From RGIG995 sp045635765 (GTDB lineage Bacteria; Bacillota; Clostridia; Oscillospirales; UBA644): 64,000 bases of DNA. The stretch is taken from positions 4,511 through 68,510 of the forward strand of contig JAZTWH010000011.1 of assembly GCA_045635765.1 (NCBI GenBank). The letters are read 5' to 3'. Position numbers and translations under genes: made by a program. Positions 16,329 through 24,677 of the stretch are shown here, piece by piece. Every line of letters starts with the position of its first letter. The first letter of the stretch is position 1. The notes below the pieces were generated by a model that saw nothing but the letters and a program-made list of their open reading frames with translations, ran no database searches and had not been told where the DNA came from.

Positions 16329-17486
16329 ATGGATTTTTTAACGCGAGCCATGGCCATGACGCCGGTCCTGACGTCCTTTCGACGCCGGTTTCACAATTGC
16401 CCGGAGATTGGTTTTGATCTTCCCCGGACAAAAACGCTGATTTTCGAGCAATTAAAACGAATGAGGCTGTCGCCTCAAATGATAGGAAAGGGAAGCATCG
16501 TGGCGGACCTGGGCCCCCCGCAACGGGAAGGCGGGGTTCTTCTCCGGGCCGACGTGGATGCGTTGGCCATTCCCGAAGAGGCAGACGTCCCCTTCCGGGC
16601 AACCAACGGACGGATGCACGGCTGCGGGCACGATCTGCACGGGGCTATGCTTTTGGGTGCGGCGGCATTGTTAAAGGAGGTGGAATCCTCCCTGCCCCGC
16701 CGGGTCCGATTGTTGTTTCAGCCGGCCGAGGAAACCTTGGAGGGGGCGGCGGATGCCATATCCGCAGGAGTATGTGACGGCATTTCCTCTGCGTATATGC
16801 TCCACGTAACGGTCAACACCCGTCTGCCCGCGGGAACGGTAATCCTTCCCCCTTCGGGGGTCATTGCCCCCGGGGCGGACTTTTTTGAAATTACCGTCCA
16901 CGGCAAGGGATGTCACGGGGCGGACCCGGCCTCGGGCATCGACGCTCTGTCCACGGCGGCCCGAATTTTGTTGGGATTGCAACATCTGCCTTCCCGGGAA
17001 TTCCCTTCCGGGGCTCGGGGAGCCCTGACCGTGGGAGCCCTCCGGGGCGGAGAGGCGTTCAACGTCATCCCCGACCGGGCCCTGCTTCGGGGAAGTCTGC
17101 GATGCTTTGAGGATGACCTGAGACAGAGTCTGAAAACCCGCGTGGAAGAGATTTCCCATTCCGCAGCCCGGGCTTTCCGGGCAAGGGCAGAGGTGTCTTT
17201 TCCCGTAAGTTGCCCCTCCCTCATCAACGACCCGGCCCTGCGTAATGCACTTCCGCACCCCCTGAGCCGGGCCTTGGGAAAGGAGCGGCTTTTCGTGGTC
17301 GACGCCTCCGACGGAGTGGCAGGCTCCGAGGACTTTGCGGAAATCTCCCGAAAAGTCCCGGCGGTAATGCTGGCCCTCGCCGCCGGTGACCCCGGGGTTT
17401 CCCTGCATCACCCCAAAATTATTTTTGACGAGGCCGCATTGCCCTACGGTGCCGCCACCTTAGCCACCATCGCTACGCTCTCATAG
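16329..17486 (+). CDS. M20D amidohydrolase (hippurate hydrolase / N-acyl amino acid hydrolase type)
   Basis: 385 residues from the ATG at 16329. M20D motifs: LLRADVDALAIPEE, HGCGHDLHGAMLLGAA (Cys and His metal ligands), LLFQPAEETLEGA (catalytic Glu), the lid motif GKGCHGADP with Cys before the His where SAH is usual, and GVAGSEDFAEISRKVP near the C-terminus. It hydrolyses N-acyl amino acids or related amides. The frame is open for 35 codons upstream, but that part overlaps the synthetase gene and the hairpin. The last codons (ATCGCTACGCTCTCATAG) seed the repeat array that follows. Confidence 0.82.
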   Translation: MDFLTRAMAMTPVLTSFRRRFHNCPEIGFDLPRTKTLIFEQLKRMRLSPQMIGKGSIVADLGPPQREGGVLLRADVDALAIPEEADVPFRATNGRMHGCGHDLHGAMLLGAAALLKEVESSLPRRVRLLFQPAEETLEGAADAISAGVCDGISSAYMLHVTVNTRLPAGTVILPPSGVIAPGADFFEITVHGKGCHGADPASGIDALSTAARILLGLQHLPSREFPSGARGALTVGALRGGEAFNVIPDRALLRGSLRCFEDDLRQSLKTRVEEISHSAARAFRARAEVSFPVSCPSLINDPALRNALPHPLSRALGKERLFVVDASDGVAGSEDFAEISRKVPAVMLALAAGDPGVSLHHPKIIFDEAALPYGAATLATIATLS

Positions 17487-17770
17487 CTTTGGCACCATCA
17501 TCGCCAAAAGCCTTGGTAATTCGCTAGGGCATCATCGCTACCAAAGGATTTGGGAATTATTGTCTTCCGCTAACGGGCTTGGGCGTTGCGGTCGCCCTCT
17601 AACAGCCTTGAGCGTCGCGGTCGCCCGTTAGCAACCTTGGGGGCGTGGTCGCCCGTTAGCAACCTTGGGCGTCTTGGCTGCCCGCTAACAGCCTTGGGCG
17701 TCGCTGTCGCCCTTTAACAGTCTTGGTTATCAGGGCTTGGACATCATTATTCCTTGCAAATTTTGGCAGT
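17462..17770. repeat. About 29-base tandem array seeded by the M20D stop region
   Basis: Seven to nine degenerate units such as GTCGCGGTCGCCCGTTAGCA followed by ACCTTGG, most carrying a TAG or TAA at the position of the gene's own stop (CTCTCATAG against CCTCTAACAG). The best copies lie at 17581-17727. The array lies between the M20D gene and the HtrA terminator, and the stretch holds no other gene. Confidence 0.8.
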
Positions 17771-17821
17771 TATGAATTTTGGCAGTCATGAATTTTGGCA
17801 ACGGGGGGGCAAATGAAAAAC

Positions 17822-17861
17822 CCGGATGCGGCGTGGTTGGACACGTTGCATCCGGGGCTTT
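17822..17861 (-). terminator. Intrinsic terminator of htrA, probably bidirectional
   Basis: CCGGATGC (17822-17829) pairs with GCATCCGG (17848-17855); a T-run follows on the plus strand and an A-run precedes it, giving T-runs on both strands. Confidence 0.75.
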
Positions 17862-17874
17862 TTTAAGGGGGGGA

Positions 17875-19173
17875 TTACTGTTGGGTCAGCTCTTCCAGAA
17901 TCAGCTGGGTGGTGTGGACGGCGTTGTTGCGGACGTAGGTGATCTCCATGGAATCCCCGATCTGCATGCTGCGGATCACTTCCTTCAGCTGGTCGATGGA
18001 TTCGATGTTGATTTCTCCGGCCTTGATAATGATGTCACCCTGCTTGAGGCCTGCCTTATCTGCGGGTCCGCCCACGACGACGGAGAGGATGTAGGCACCC
18101 TTCGAATTTTCGGTTTCGTAGGTGGCTCCCGAAATGCCGATGCCGGGACGGGAAACCCTGCCGGTGTTCATGATCTCTTCTGCCAAGGGGAGGACCTTGT
18201 CGATCTGCAGGGCAAAGCCCAGGTTTTCGTAGGTTCCGGAAATTTTAATGGAGTTGATGCCGATGATCTGTCCGTACACGTTCACCAAGGGGCCGCCGGA
18301 GTTCCCGGAATTGATGGCGGCGTCGTGCTGAATCAAGTCCAGGGTAAAGCCCAATTCGGGGAAATTCAACCCCTTCCGCAACGCAGAGACCATGCCCTCC
18401 GTTGCCGTATAGGACAGATTGACGTCGTAGGGAGTGCCGATGGCAATGACGTAATCGCCGGGTACCACCTTGGAGGATTCTCCGAATTCTGCCGGAGTCA
18501 GGCCGGTGGCCTTGATCTTAATGACCGCCGTATCCGATTCGGTATCGAATCCGATCAACGTTGCGGGATAATTGTTTCCCTGATAGTCCGTGACCGAAAG
18601 GGAGGAAGCCCCTTCCACCACGTGGGCATTGGTGAGAATATACCCGTTGTCGGTGTAAATAATCCCGGTGCCGAAGCCTCCCGCTACCTGCCCCTGGACG
18701 ACGTCCTTTTCTACCGAGACGGTAACCACGGAGGGGGAGACCTTCTTGATGATTTCCTGGGGCGTCAGTTTGTCCCCTTCTTCCACGTTATCCCGGTATT
18801 GATACGAGGGGGTGACGCTTTGGGGAATGGCAAAGGCCCCCTGGGAGTTGCTTGCCGCCCAAATTCCGAAAACGCCCAGTAAAAGGGAAAAGCATACGGC
18901 GATAATGGCAACGGCCATCCAGCCCCCGTTTTTCTGCTTCTTGACCGGAGCGGGAGCCGACGGCGTCAACTCACAACCCGCCGGAGCAACCGAGGCGACT
19001 GCCGTTTCTGCCGGAGCGACTGCCGTTTCTGCCGGAGCAACCGAAGTAACTGTCGGAGGAACTGCCGTTGCCGTCGAAGCGGACTCCGGAGCGAGGGGGT
19101 CTTTGGGTGGTTGGGGGAGGTGGACAGTCCGTTCCATGGAGGAGGTTTCGGGGGAAAAATCGAAGGGTTCCAT
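17875..19173 (-). CDS. HtrA/DegP-family membrane-anchored serine protease
   Basis: Quality-control protease acting outside the membrane. 432 residues. A cytoplasmic N-terminal part of about 80 residues contains an Ala/Pro/Glu/Thr-rich repeat (APAETAV twice, then ASVAPAG) and a basic stretch. One transmembrane segment follows (about 84-106). The protease domain has the triad H184 (TNAHVV), D214 (TESDTAVIKI) and S292 (NSGNSGGP). A single PDZ domain (about 330-425) ends the protein. AAAGGAG precedes the ATG. The gene stands alone, with its own terminator. The repetitive cytoplasmic N-terminus is longer than usual. Confidence 0.9.
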   Translation of the reverse strand: MEPFDFSPETSSMERTVHLPQPPKDPLAPESASTATAVPPTVTSVAPAETAVAPAETAVASVAPAGCELTPSAPAPVKKQKNGGWMAVAIIAVCFSLLLGVFGIWAASNSQGAFAIPQSVTPSYQYRDNVEEGDKLTPQEIIKKVSPSVVTVSVEKDVVQGQVAGGFGTGIIYTDNGYILTNAHVVEGASSLSVTDYQGNNYPATLIGFDTESDTAVIKIKATGLTPAEFGESSKVVPGDYVIAIGTPYDVNLSYTATEGMVSALRKGLNFPELGFTLDLIQHDAAINSGNSGGPLVNVYGQIIGINSIKISGTYENLGFALQIDKVLPLAEEIMNTGRVSRPGIGISGATYETENSKGAYILSVVVGGPADKAGLKQGDIIIKAGEINIESIDQLKEVIRSMQIGDSMEITYVRNNAVHTTQLILEELTQQ

Positions 19174-19356
19174 ATAAAAGCTCTCCTTTGAGAAAAATTG
19201 GCAAAGTCGTCGGAAGCGACCGCCGTGCTTACCTTAGCAAGGGGTAAGGTCGGCGATCCTTTCCGTAGGAAGTATAATTGAACTCCCGTAATGTTATCAT
19301 AACCCAATTTCTTGGGCTTCCTTTGACATAAATTCGGGAATTTTATGGGAAGACCT
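19174..19356. other. Intergenic leader of htrA
   Basis: Holds the htrA ribosome site (AAAGGAGAG), a TATACT-like minus-strand -10 without a good -35, and a small CCCAA/TTGGG hairpin (19303-19316) that could weakly end the upstream acetyltransferase transcript. Confidence 0.35.
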
Positions 19357-19938
19357 TTACAAAATATCCCAGCGGGTCAGGTGGTATTGGAGGCAATCCG
19401 CCGTATTGCCCCGCAGGGAGATATACCCGGGGAGGGTTTTCTGGTATCGGTATCCGGCTTTTTCCAGGACCCGCAGGGAGGGGGCGTTGTCCGGATGACA
19501 GATGGCGATGATCTCGTCCATCCGCAGGACCGTCAGGGTGTAGATCCCCAACGCCTTCACGCACTCGGTGGCGTACCCCTGGCCCCAGCACTTGCGGGAA
19601 AGCCAGTAGCCGATTTCGGCAGAACGGTGAAAAAAATCAATTTTATTCAAATGAATCAGCCCCAGGACCTTGGCGTCTTCTTTTCGCTCCACCGCCCATT
19701 CGGTGCAAAGGCCGTGGTCCAGTTGGTTTTGAATATTTTCAACCATCTGGAGGGTCTCCTGCCGATCGTAGGGCCCCCAGGGCTCGTATCGGGTCACCCT
19801 TGGGTCGCCGGTGGCCTCCCATAGGTCGTCTGCGTCGGCACGGAATACTTTTCGGAGGCGAAGGCGGTCGGTTTCAATGACCGGGTAGGGGTCCATCAAA
19901 CGGGAAAACTCTCGTTCAAACTGTTTTTCCGGCTTCAT
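19357..19938 (-). CDS. GNAT-family N-acetyltransferase (RimJ/RimL type)
   Basis: 193 residues. It begins with the RimJ/RimL-like pattern IETDRLRLRKV (about residue 21) and carries the acetyl-CoA loop LSRKCWGQGYATE (about 114-126) and the C-terminal pattern NAPSLRVLEKAGY. It transfers an acetyl group from acetyl-CoA to a protein N-terminus or small amine; the substrate is unknown. It starts three bases after the stop of the VanY-type gene, so both are probably in one transcript with the QueG-like gene. Confidence 0.8.
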   Translation of the reverse strand: MKPEKQFEREFSRLMDPYPVIETDRLRLRKVFRADADDLWEATGDPRVTRYEPWGPYDRQETLQMVENIQNQLDHGLCTEWAVERKEDAKVLGLIHLNKIDFFHRSAEIGYWLSRKCWGQGYATECVKALGIYTLTVLRMDEIIAICHPDNAPSLRVLEKAGYRYQKTLPGYISLRGNTADCLQYHLTRWDIL

Positions 19939-19941
19939 GTG

Positions 19942-20967
19942 TTACTGATTTCCGTATTTTTCTACGAATTCTTCGTAGCAAATTCCTTCCCTCATAATGA
20001 TTTGGGCCGCCTCCTTGCCCACGTAGCGGTAATGCCAAGGCTCGTAAATGATTTTGGTAATTTCGGTCTTATCCTTGGGATAGCGAAGGATAAACCCGTA
20101 TTCGGCACAATGGGAGTAGAGCCAGCGGAAGGCGTCGGTGTTCTCAAAGCCCTGATTGAGCCGGTCGAAGGAAGGAGTGGTAATGTCCGCCGCAAGGCCC
20201 GTATGATGCTCCGACGTTCCGGGAACGGCGACGATGGTGGCCGCAATCTTTGTGGCCTCCTCCCTGGAATGGCCTTTGTTGATATACTCCTGCACCTTGG
20301 CGTTAAAACTGTCGGTCTGCAGCTGAAGTCCCCGGTAGGTAGACCGAAGATACAGAATGATTCCGTCCTTCTTGGCGGCGAGTACCATCTCCTTGAAGGC
20401 GTCGGCACAAAGGGAATGAACCAGCCGGTCCTTGCCGTTGAGGGAAATTTCCGTCAGCTTTAAGGGGTAATTCTGGGGAAAGGGGTTGTCGGGATTGACC
20501 AAAATCATATTCCAAGCGGAGAAATCAAAGGACCCGTCGTCGTTGACCCCCGGAGAGGGGTCGTCGGTCTTGTAGTTGGAATTGGAATCCGTAGGACGGT
20601 TTCCGTTGGACGCTCCCGATGTTGCGGTGGACTGGGAATTGGTACCTGCGGACGAAGAGCCCGAGGCGGAATCCGTGTTGGAATCGGTGGCCGAATCGGT
20701 CCCCGAAGAGGAATTTTCATCGGAATCGGTGGTATCCGTCGTCAAATCCGTGGATAAAGAACCGGCCGAACCGTCCCAGTCCGAGGTCCGAATCTGGGTG
20801 TGGGAGTCGGTATTCCCCGAAAGGGACCCCTCGGAGGGCGTGTCGGGGCCTTTGGCCAACCATTGAACGGCAAAAATAATCAGGGCGACGGTTACCGCGG
20901 TCACGGTGGCACCCAGCAAAAGATGCATCCGCATCCGGGCGGCGGCTCTTCGGGACGTTCTACTCAA
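19942..20967 (-). CDS. VanY-family D-alanyl-D-alanine carboxypeptidase (M15B), membrane-anchored
   Basis: Trims the terminal D-Ala of peptidoglycan precursors. A TTG start at 20967, 9 bases after GGAGG, overlaps the stop of the upstream gene. It gives about 341 residues with a basic N-terminus, one transmembrane segment (about 16-36) and a long Ser/Asp/Thr-rich linker (about 45-140). The catalytic domain has STYRGLQLQTDSF, GTSEHHTGLAADI and EPWHYRYVG, which supply the Arg, His, Asp and Glu/His residues of the family. A longer frame beginning at 21126 would lie inside the upstream gene and lacks a ribosome site. Confidence 0.82.
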   Translation of the reverse strand: MSRTSRRAAARMRMHLLLGATVTAVTVALIIFAVQWLAKGPDTPSEGSLSGNTDSHTQIRTSDWDGSAGSLSTDLTTDTTDSDENSSSGTDSATDSNTDSASGSSSAGTNSQSTATSGASNGNRPTDSNSNYKTDDPSPGVNDDGSFDFSAWNMILVNPDNPFPQNYPLKLTEISLNGKDRLVHSLCADAFKEMVLAAKKDGIILYLRSTYRGLQLQTDSFNAKVQEYINKGHSREEATKIAATIVAVPGTSEHHTGLAADITTPSFDRLNQGFENTDAFRWLYSHCAEYGFILRYPKDKTEITKIIYEPWHYRYVGKEAAQIIMREGICYEEFVEKYGNQ

Positions 20968-21766
20968 GGTCGGAGTCCTCCAATATGTAAAGATTTCGAA
21001 GCATCGTGGCTTTTCCCCGCCAGGCAAAGGCTCGGTTGGCATAGCGTTCCCGGAACTGGCGGTCGGAGAGGGGTTCAATGTCCTCAGCCTGCAACCGGGG
21101 CAGAATTTCATTGGGGGGTAGGGCAATGGCCGCCGTGGGAAGTCCCTGATTGTGGGGACAAACCTCTAAACAGCGGTCGCACCCCCAGGCCGTTTGGTTG
21201 TTGCGGATGGCGGTCCGTTCGGCGGAGGTTAATTCTCCCTTTTTTTGGGTCAAGTAGGCAAGACACCGGGTGTAGTCGAAGCCCTGCTCCGTCAACGCCC
21301 CGTTGGGACAGGCCTGGATACACCGGTCGCAATCTCCGCACTTCCGGGATACGGGAGCCGAGGAAAGATGAAATGCTCCGTCGGTCACGATCTCCCCCAA
21401 AAAAATGAAGGAGCCCTTTTCGGTGATGCACAGATTGTTCTTCCCCTTCACCGCAAGCCCGCTGATCAATGCGGCCTTTTGCTCGTCGACGGGGGCATTG
21501 TCCGTAAAGGGAGTAAAATAAAATTCAGGGTATAACTCCTTTAACTCCCCGGCAATCTGCCGAAGGATTTCCCCAAAATACCCATGATAATCGGGCAGTG
21601 CGGCAAAGCGAGCCAAATTTTGACCTTCCACCGCCGGAAAATAGTAGGGCAAGGGGGCAATCAATACGGTGTTTGCTCCCTCCAGGGGTCGTAACGCCAC
21701 CCGGGAAAAGGGGACGGAGGCAACGGTCAGCCCCTGGCGGGCAAAGGCTTCGGCAATGGGATGCAT
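20960..21766 (-). CDS. QueG-like iron-sulfur protein (epoxyqueuosine reductase family)
   Basis: 268 residues from ATG 21766, about 10 bases after AAAGGAA. Two ferredoxin-like clusters are present: CGDCDRCIQACPNGAL with CLAYLTQ, and GCDRCLEVCPHN. Upstream is the QueG-type pattern TDNAPVDEQKAAL, GLAVKGKNNLCI and GSFIFLGEI. QueG reduces epoxyqueuosine to queuosine in tRNA and is cobalamin-dependent, which fits with the B12 uptake genes nearby. The protein is shorter than E. coli QueG (about 380 residues) and lacks the C-terminal HEAT-like part, so the epoxyqueuosine function is probable, not certain. Confidence 0.75.
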   Translation of the reverse strand: MHPIAEAFARQGLTVASVPFSRVALRPLEGANTVLIAPLPYYFPAVEGQNLARFAALPDYHGYFGEILRQIAGELKELYPEFYFTPFTDNAPVDEQKAALISGLAVKGKNNLCITEKGSFIFLGEIVTDGAFHLSSAPVSRKCGDCDRCIQACPNGALTEQGFDYTRCLAYLTQKKGELTSAERTAIRNNQTAWGCDRCLEVCPHNQGLPTAAIALPPNEILPRLQAEDIEPLSDRQFRERYANRAFAWRGKATMLRNLYILEDSDLE

Positions 21767-21799
21767 GACCGGCACTTCCTTTCCTTATTATAATCACGA

Positions 21800-22130
21800 G
21801 AACGCTACCTCGGAGATTGTTGCTACGCAGCGGCTCCTCCGACACCGTTGTCCCGTCCGAGACAGACTTAGAACTTCCCCGCACCCGTCTCATCCGAGAC
21901 GGGCTTAGAACTTTCCTGCACCCGTCTCATCCGAGACAGACTTAGAATCGGCGTTATGGTCTGAGGAGTCTTTGGAATCGGCGTTATGGTCTGAGGAGTC
22001 CTTGGAATCGGCGTGCGGATTTAGAATGGAGATCCGGCGTTATGGCCTGAATTCCTTAGAATGGAGAATCGGCGTTATCGCCCGAGGATTCCTTGGGAGT
22101 GGTGGCTGTTTCGTCCGAGGAGTCCTTGGA
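21800..22130. repeat. Repeat array running through the ftsH stop codon
   Basis: On the minus strand the last coding repeats of ftsH (KDSSDETATTPKESSGDN) run on past the stop at 22058-22056 as units of about 30 bases (CCATAACGCCGATTC, then TAAG or CAAAG and ACTCCTCAGA), then as 37-base units with GTCTCGGATGAGACGGG and TTCTAAG. Many units keep a TAA. The stretch up to the QueG-like gene contains nothing else. Confidence 0.8.
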
Positions 22131-24068
22131 GGTGGTGGCTGTTTCGTTCGAGGAGTTCTTGGAATCTGCGTCCGATTTATCCGAGGCGGATTTCGGCTCT
22201 TGGGCGGGGGCGAAAACCTCTTCGGGGGTTTTGCCGTCCAGCAGGGCCCGGAATTGGTCTCCGGTGATCTTCTCGTGGATCATCAGTTGGCCTGCGATGG
22301 TGTGGAGCTGAGGCAAATTGTCCTGCAAAATTTGCTTGGCTCGGGCGTATTGCTCGTCAATAATGCGTTTGATTTCTTCGTCGATGGTGGCGGCGACCTT
22401 TTCCGAGTAGGTCTTGGATTCGGCGGTGAAGTCCCGGCCGAGGAAGACCTCCTCCCGGCCCGTACCGAAGAGGATGGGGCCTAATTTCTCAGACATTCCG
22501 TACCGCATGACCATCTGACGGGCCAGGTCGGTGACCATCTGAATATCCCCGGAGGCACCGGTGGAAATATCATCCAGGCACAGTTCTTCCGCGGCTCTTC
22601 CGCCCATTCCGTGAACGATGCGGTCCAGCATTTCCTTTTTGGACATATAACTCTTGTTTTCCACGGGCAGATAGGAGGTGTAGCCCCCAGCCATGCCCCG
22701 GGGAATGATGGAAATTTCGTTGACCTGGCTGTTGCCGTCGGCCACCACAGTCACGATGGCGTGGCCGGCTTCGTGGTAGGCCGTAAGCTTCTTTTCCTTG
22801 TCGGTGATCAGGCGGGATTTCTTCTCCACGCCCAATTCCACCTTCATGATGGCGTCGGTAATTTCTTCCATGGTGATGACCTTTCGGTTGGCTCGGGCGG
22901 CAAGGAGGGCGGCTTCGTTGAGCACGTTTTCCAATTCCGCAGGAGCAAAGCCGGAGGTTGCTTTTGCCACGTTTTCAAAATTCACGTCCTTGCCCATGGG
23001 CTTCTTCCGGGCATGGATCCGAAGGATTTCTTCTCTGGCCTTCACGTCGGGCAAGTGGATGACGATCTGTCGGTCAAAACGGCCGGGACGCAGTAACGCA
23101 CTGTCCAGAACGTCGGGACGGTTGGTGGCGGCCATGACAATGACTCCTTCGTTTTGCTCGAATCCGTCCATTTCCACCAACAGTTGGTTCAGGGTTTGTT
23201 CCCGTTCGTCATTTCCGCCCCCCAGCCCGGCCCCTCTCTGGCGGCCGACGGCATCGATCTCGTCAATAAAGACGATGCAGGGTGCGTTTTTCTTTGCCTG
23301 GTCGAAGGTGTCCCGGACACGGGAGGCACCGACGCCCACGTAAAGCTCCACGAAATCGGAGCCGGAAATGCTGAAGAAGGGAACCCCGGCTTCTCCGGCG
23401 GTGGCTTTTGCCATATAGGTTTTCCCCGTTCCCGGAGGGCCCACCATTAGAACGCCCCGAGGGATTCGGGCTCCCAGGTCGGTGTACTTTCTGGGATTTT
23501 TCAAAAATTCTACGATTTCCTGCAATTCTTCCTTTTCTTCATCGGCACCGGCCACGTCGTTGAAGGTGACCTTGTTTTTGCTGGAATCGGCAATTCTCAG
23601 CTTGGCACGGCTGAATCCCATGGCACCGCCCTTGCCGCCTCCCGACATCTGCTTCATCATGATCCAGCCGAAGAAGCAGACGGCACCGATCAAAAAGACG
23701 TAGGGGAGAAAGGAGACCCATACGGGGATGGATGCGGCCTGCTGAATGTCGTACCCCTCGGCCAGAACGCCGTTTTGGACGGCGGAATCAATGTAGGGCT
23801 GGACCTGGTCCAAAAACCGGGCGGTACTGTATAGCACGAAGGTTTCTTCGTCGGTAGAGGTGTCGGGTTCGGCCTTGAGTTTATACGTCAGCTTGTTTCC
23901 GACGATTTTAAACTCGGTGACCTGTTCATTTTTAAAATATCCCACTACGTCGGAATATTTTACGTCGTCCTTCTGAATTAGATCGCTGACCAGGTATGCG
24001 GAAATAAAGCATACCAAAAGCAGAATGATCCAAGAAACGACGCTGCGGATACGGTTGCTGTTGTTCAA
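22056..24068 (-). CDS. ftsH: ATP-dependent zinc metalloprotease FtsH
   Basis: Membrane AAA+ protease that degrades membrane and regulatory proteins. 670 residues. Two transmembrane segments (about 10-28 and 119-138) flank an extracytoplasmic domain. The AAA module has Walker A GPPGTGKT (210-217), Walker B IVFIDEID and the SRH near ATNRPDVLDSALLRPGRFD. The zinc site is HEAGH (432-436). The TTG start is 7 bases after AGGAGG, with no better ATG. The acidic Ser/Thr/Asp-rich tail after residue 625 is made of near-repeats (NSSNETATTSKDSSDETATT) that continue into the 3' untranslated region. It is the last gene of the tilS-hpt-ftsH set. Confidence 0.95.
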   Translation of the reverse strand: MNNSNRIRSVVSWIILLLVCFISAYLVSDLIQKDDVKYSDVVGYFKNEQVTEFKIVGNKLTYKLKAEPDTSTDEETFVLYSTARFLDQVQPYIDSAVQNGVLAEGYDIQQAASIPVWVSFLPYVFLIGAVCFFGWIMMKQMSGGGKGGAMGFSRAKLRIADSSKNKVTFNDVAGADEEKEELQEIVEFLKNPRKYTDLGARIPRGVLMVGPPGTGKTYMAKATAGEAGVPFFSISGSDFVELYVGVGASRVRDTFDQAKKNAPCIVFIDEIDAVGRQRGAGLGGGNDEREQTLNQLLVEMDGFEQNEGVIVMAATNRPDVLDSALLRPGRFDRQIVIHLPDVKAREEILRIHARKKPMGKDVNFENVAKATSGFAPAELENVLNEAALLAARANRKVITMEEITDAIMKVELGVEKKSRLITDKEKKLTAYHEAGHAIVTVVADGNSQVNEISIIPRGMAGGYTSYLPVENKSYMSKKEMLDRIVHGMGGRAAEELCLDDISTGASGDIQMVTDLARQMVMRYGMSEKLGPILFGTGREEVFLGRDFTAESKTYSEKVAATIDEEIKRIIDEQYARAKQILQDNLPQLHTIAGQLMIHEKITGDQFRALLDGKTPEEVFAPAQEPKSASDKSDADSKNSSNETATTSKDSSDETATTPKESSGDNADSPF

Positions 24069-24101
24069 GGGGATGCCTCCTGTATTATGAAGTTGTTTTT
24101 T

Positions 24102-24638
24102 TCAGTCTTCGGTGAATTCGATGACGCCCACGTAGGGGAGATTGCGGTGCTTTTCTCCGTAATCCAGGCCGTAGCCCACGACGAATTTGTCGGGGATCAC
24201 GAAGCCCGTATATTCTACGGGGACCATGTGGGTGTGGCGGGCAGGTTTGTCAAGAAGAGATACGATCTTTAAGGAGTTGACCCCCCGGCTCTTCAGGATC
24301 TCGACAATTTTGGAAAGGGTGTTTCCGCTGTCCAGAATATCCTCCACAATCAATACGTCCTTGCCGGCAATGTCCACGGAAAGATCTTTGACGATCTTTA
24401 CGGTTCCGCTGGATTCGGTGCTGTCTCCGTAACTGGAAACCACCATGAAATCAATGCCCACGGAAACGTCCTGGCTGACGGCCCTCATCAGATCGGTCAG
24501 AAACACCACCGCACCCTTGAGAATGGAAATCATCAAAACTTCCTTTCCCCGGTAGTCGGCCGAAATTTGGTCTGCCAGCTCTTGCGTTCTGGCCTTCAGC
24601 TCCGATTCGGTGATGTAAGGGGTAATCTTGTAGCCCAT
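24102..24638 (-). CDS. hpt: Hypoxanthine-guanine phosphoribosyltransferase
   Basis: Purine salvage enzyme that joins hypoxanthine or guanine to PRPP. 178 residues, with the PRPP-binding loop VLIVEDILDSGNTLS and the flexible-loop segment SSYGDSTESSG. The ATG follows GGAGG. It lies between tilS and ftsH, the conserved Firmicute order, which supports the assignment. Confidence 0.93.
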   Translation of the reverse strand: MGYKITPYITESELKARTQELADQISADYRGKEVLMISILKGAVVFLTDLMRAVSQDVSVGIDFMVVSSYGDSTESSGTVKIVKDLSVDIAGKDVLIVEDILDSGNTLSKIVEILKSRGVNSLKIVSLLDKPARHTHMVPVEYTGFVIPDKFVVGYGLDYGEKHRNLPYVGVIEFTED

Positions 24639-24677
24639 AATAGGGTCCTCCGTATGTATATGGTTTTCTTCTTCCTT

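Noticed and set aside
21110..21126. Longer VanY start at 21126
   Set aside because: The extra 53 residues lie inside the QueG-like gene in another frame, and the TTG at 20967 has a GGAGG site at good spacing.
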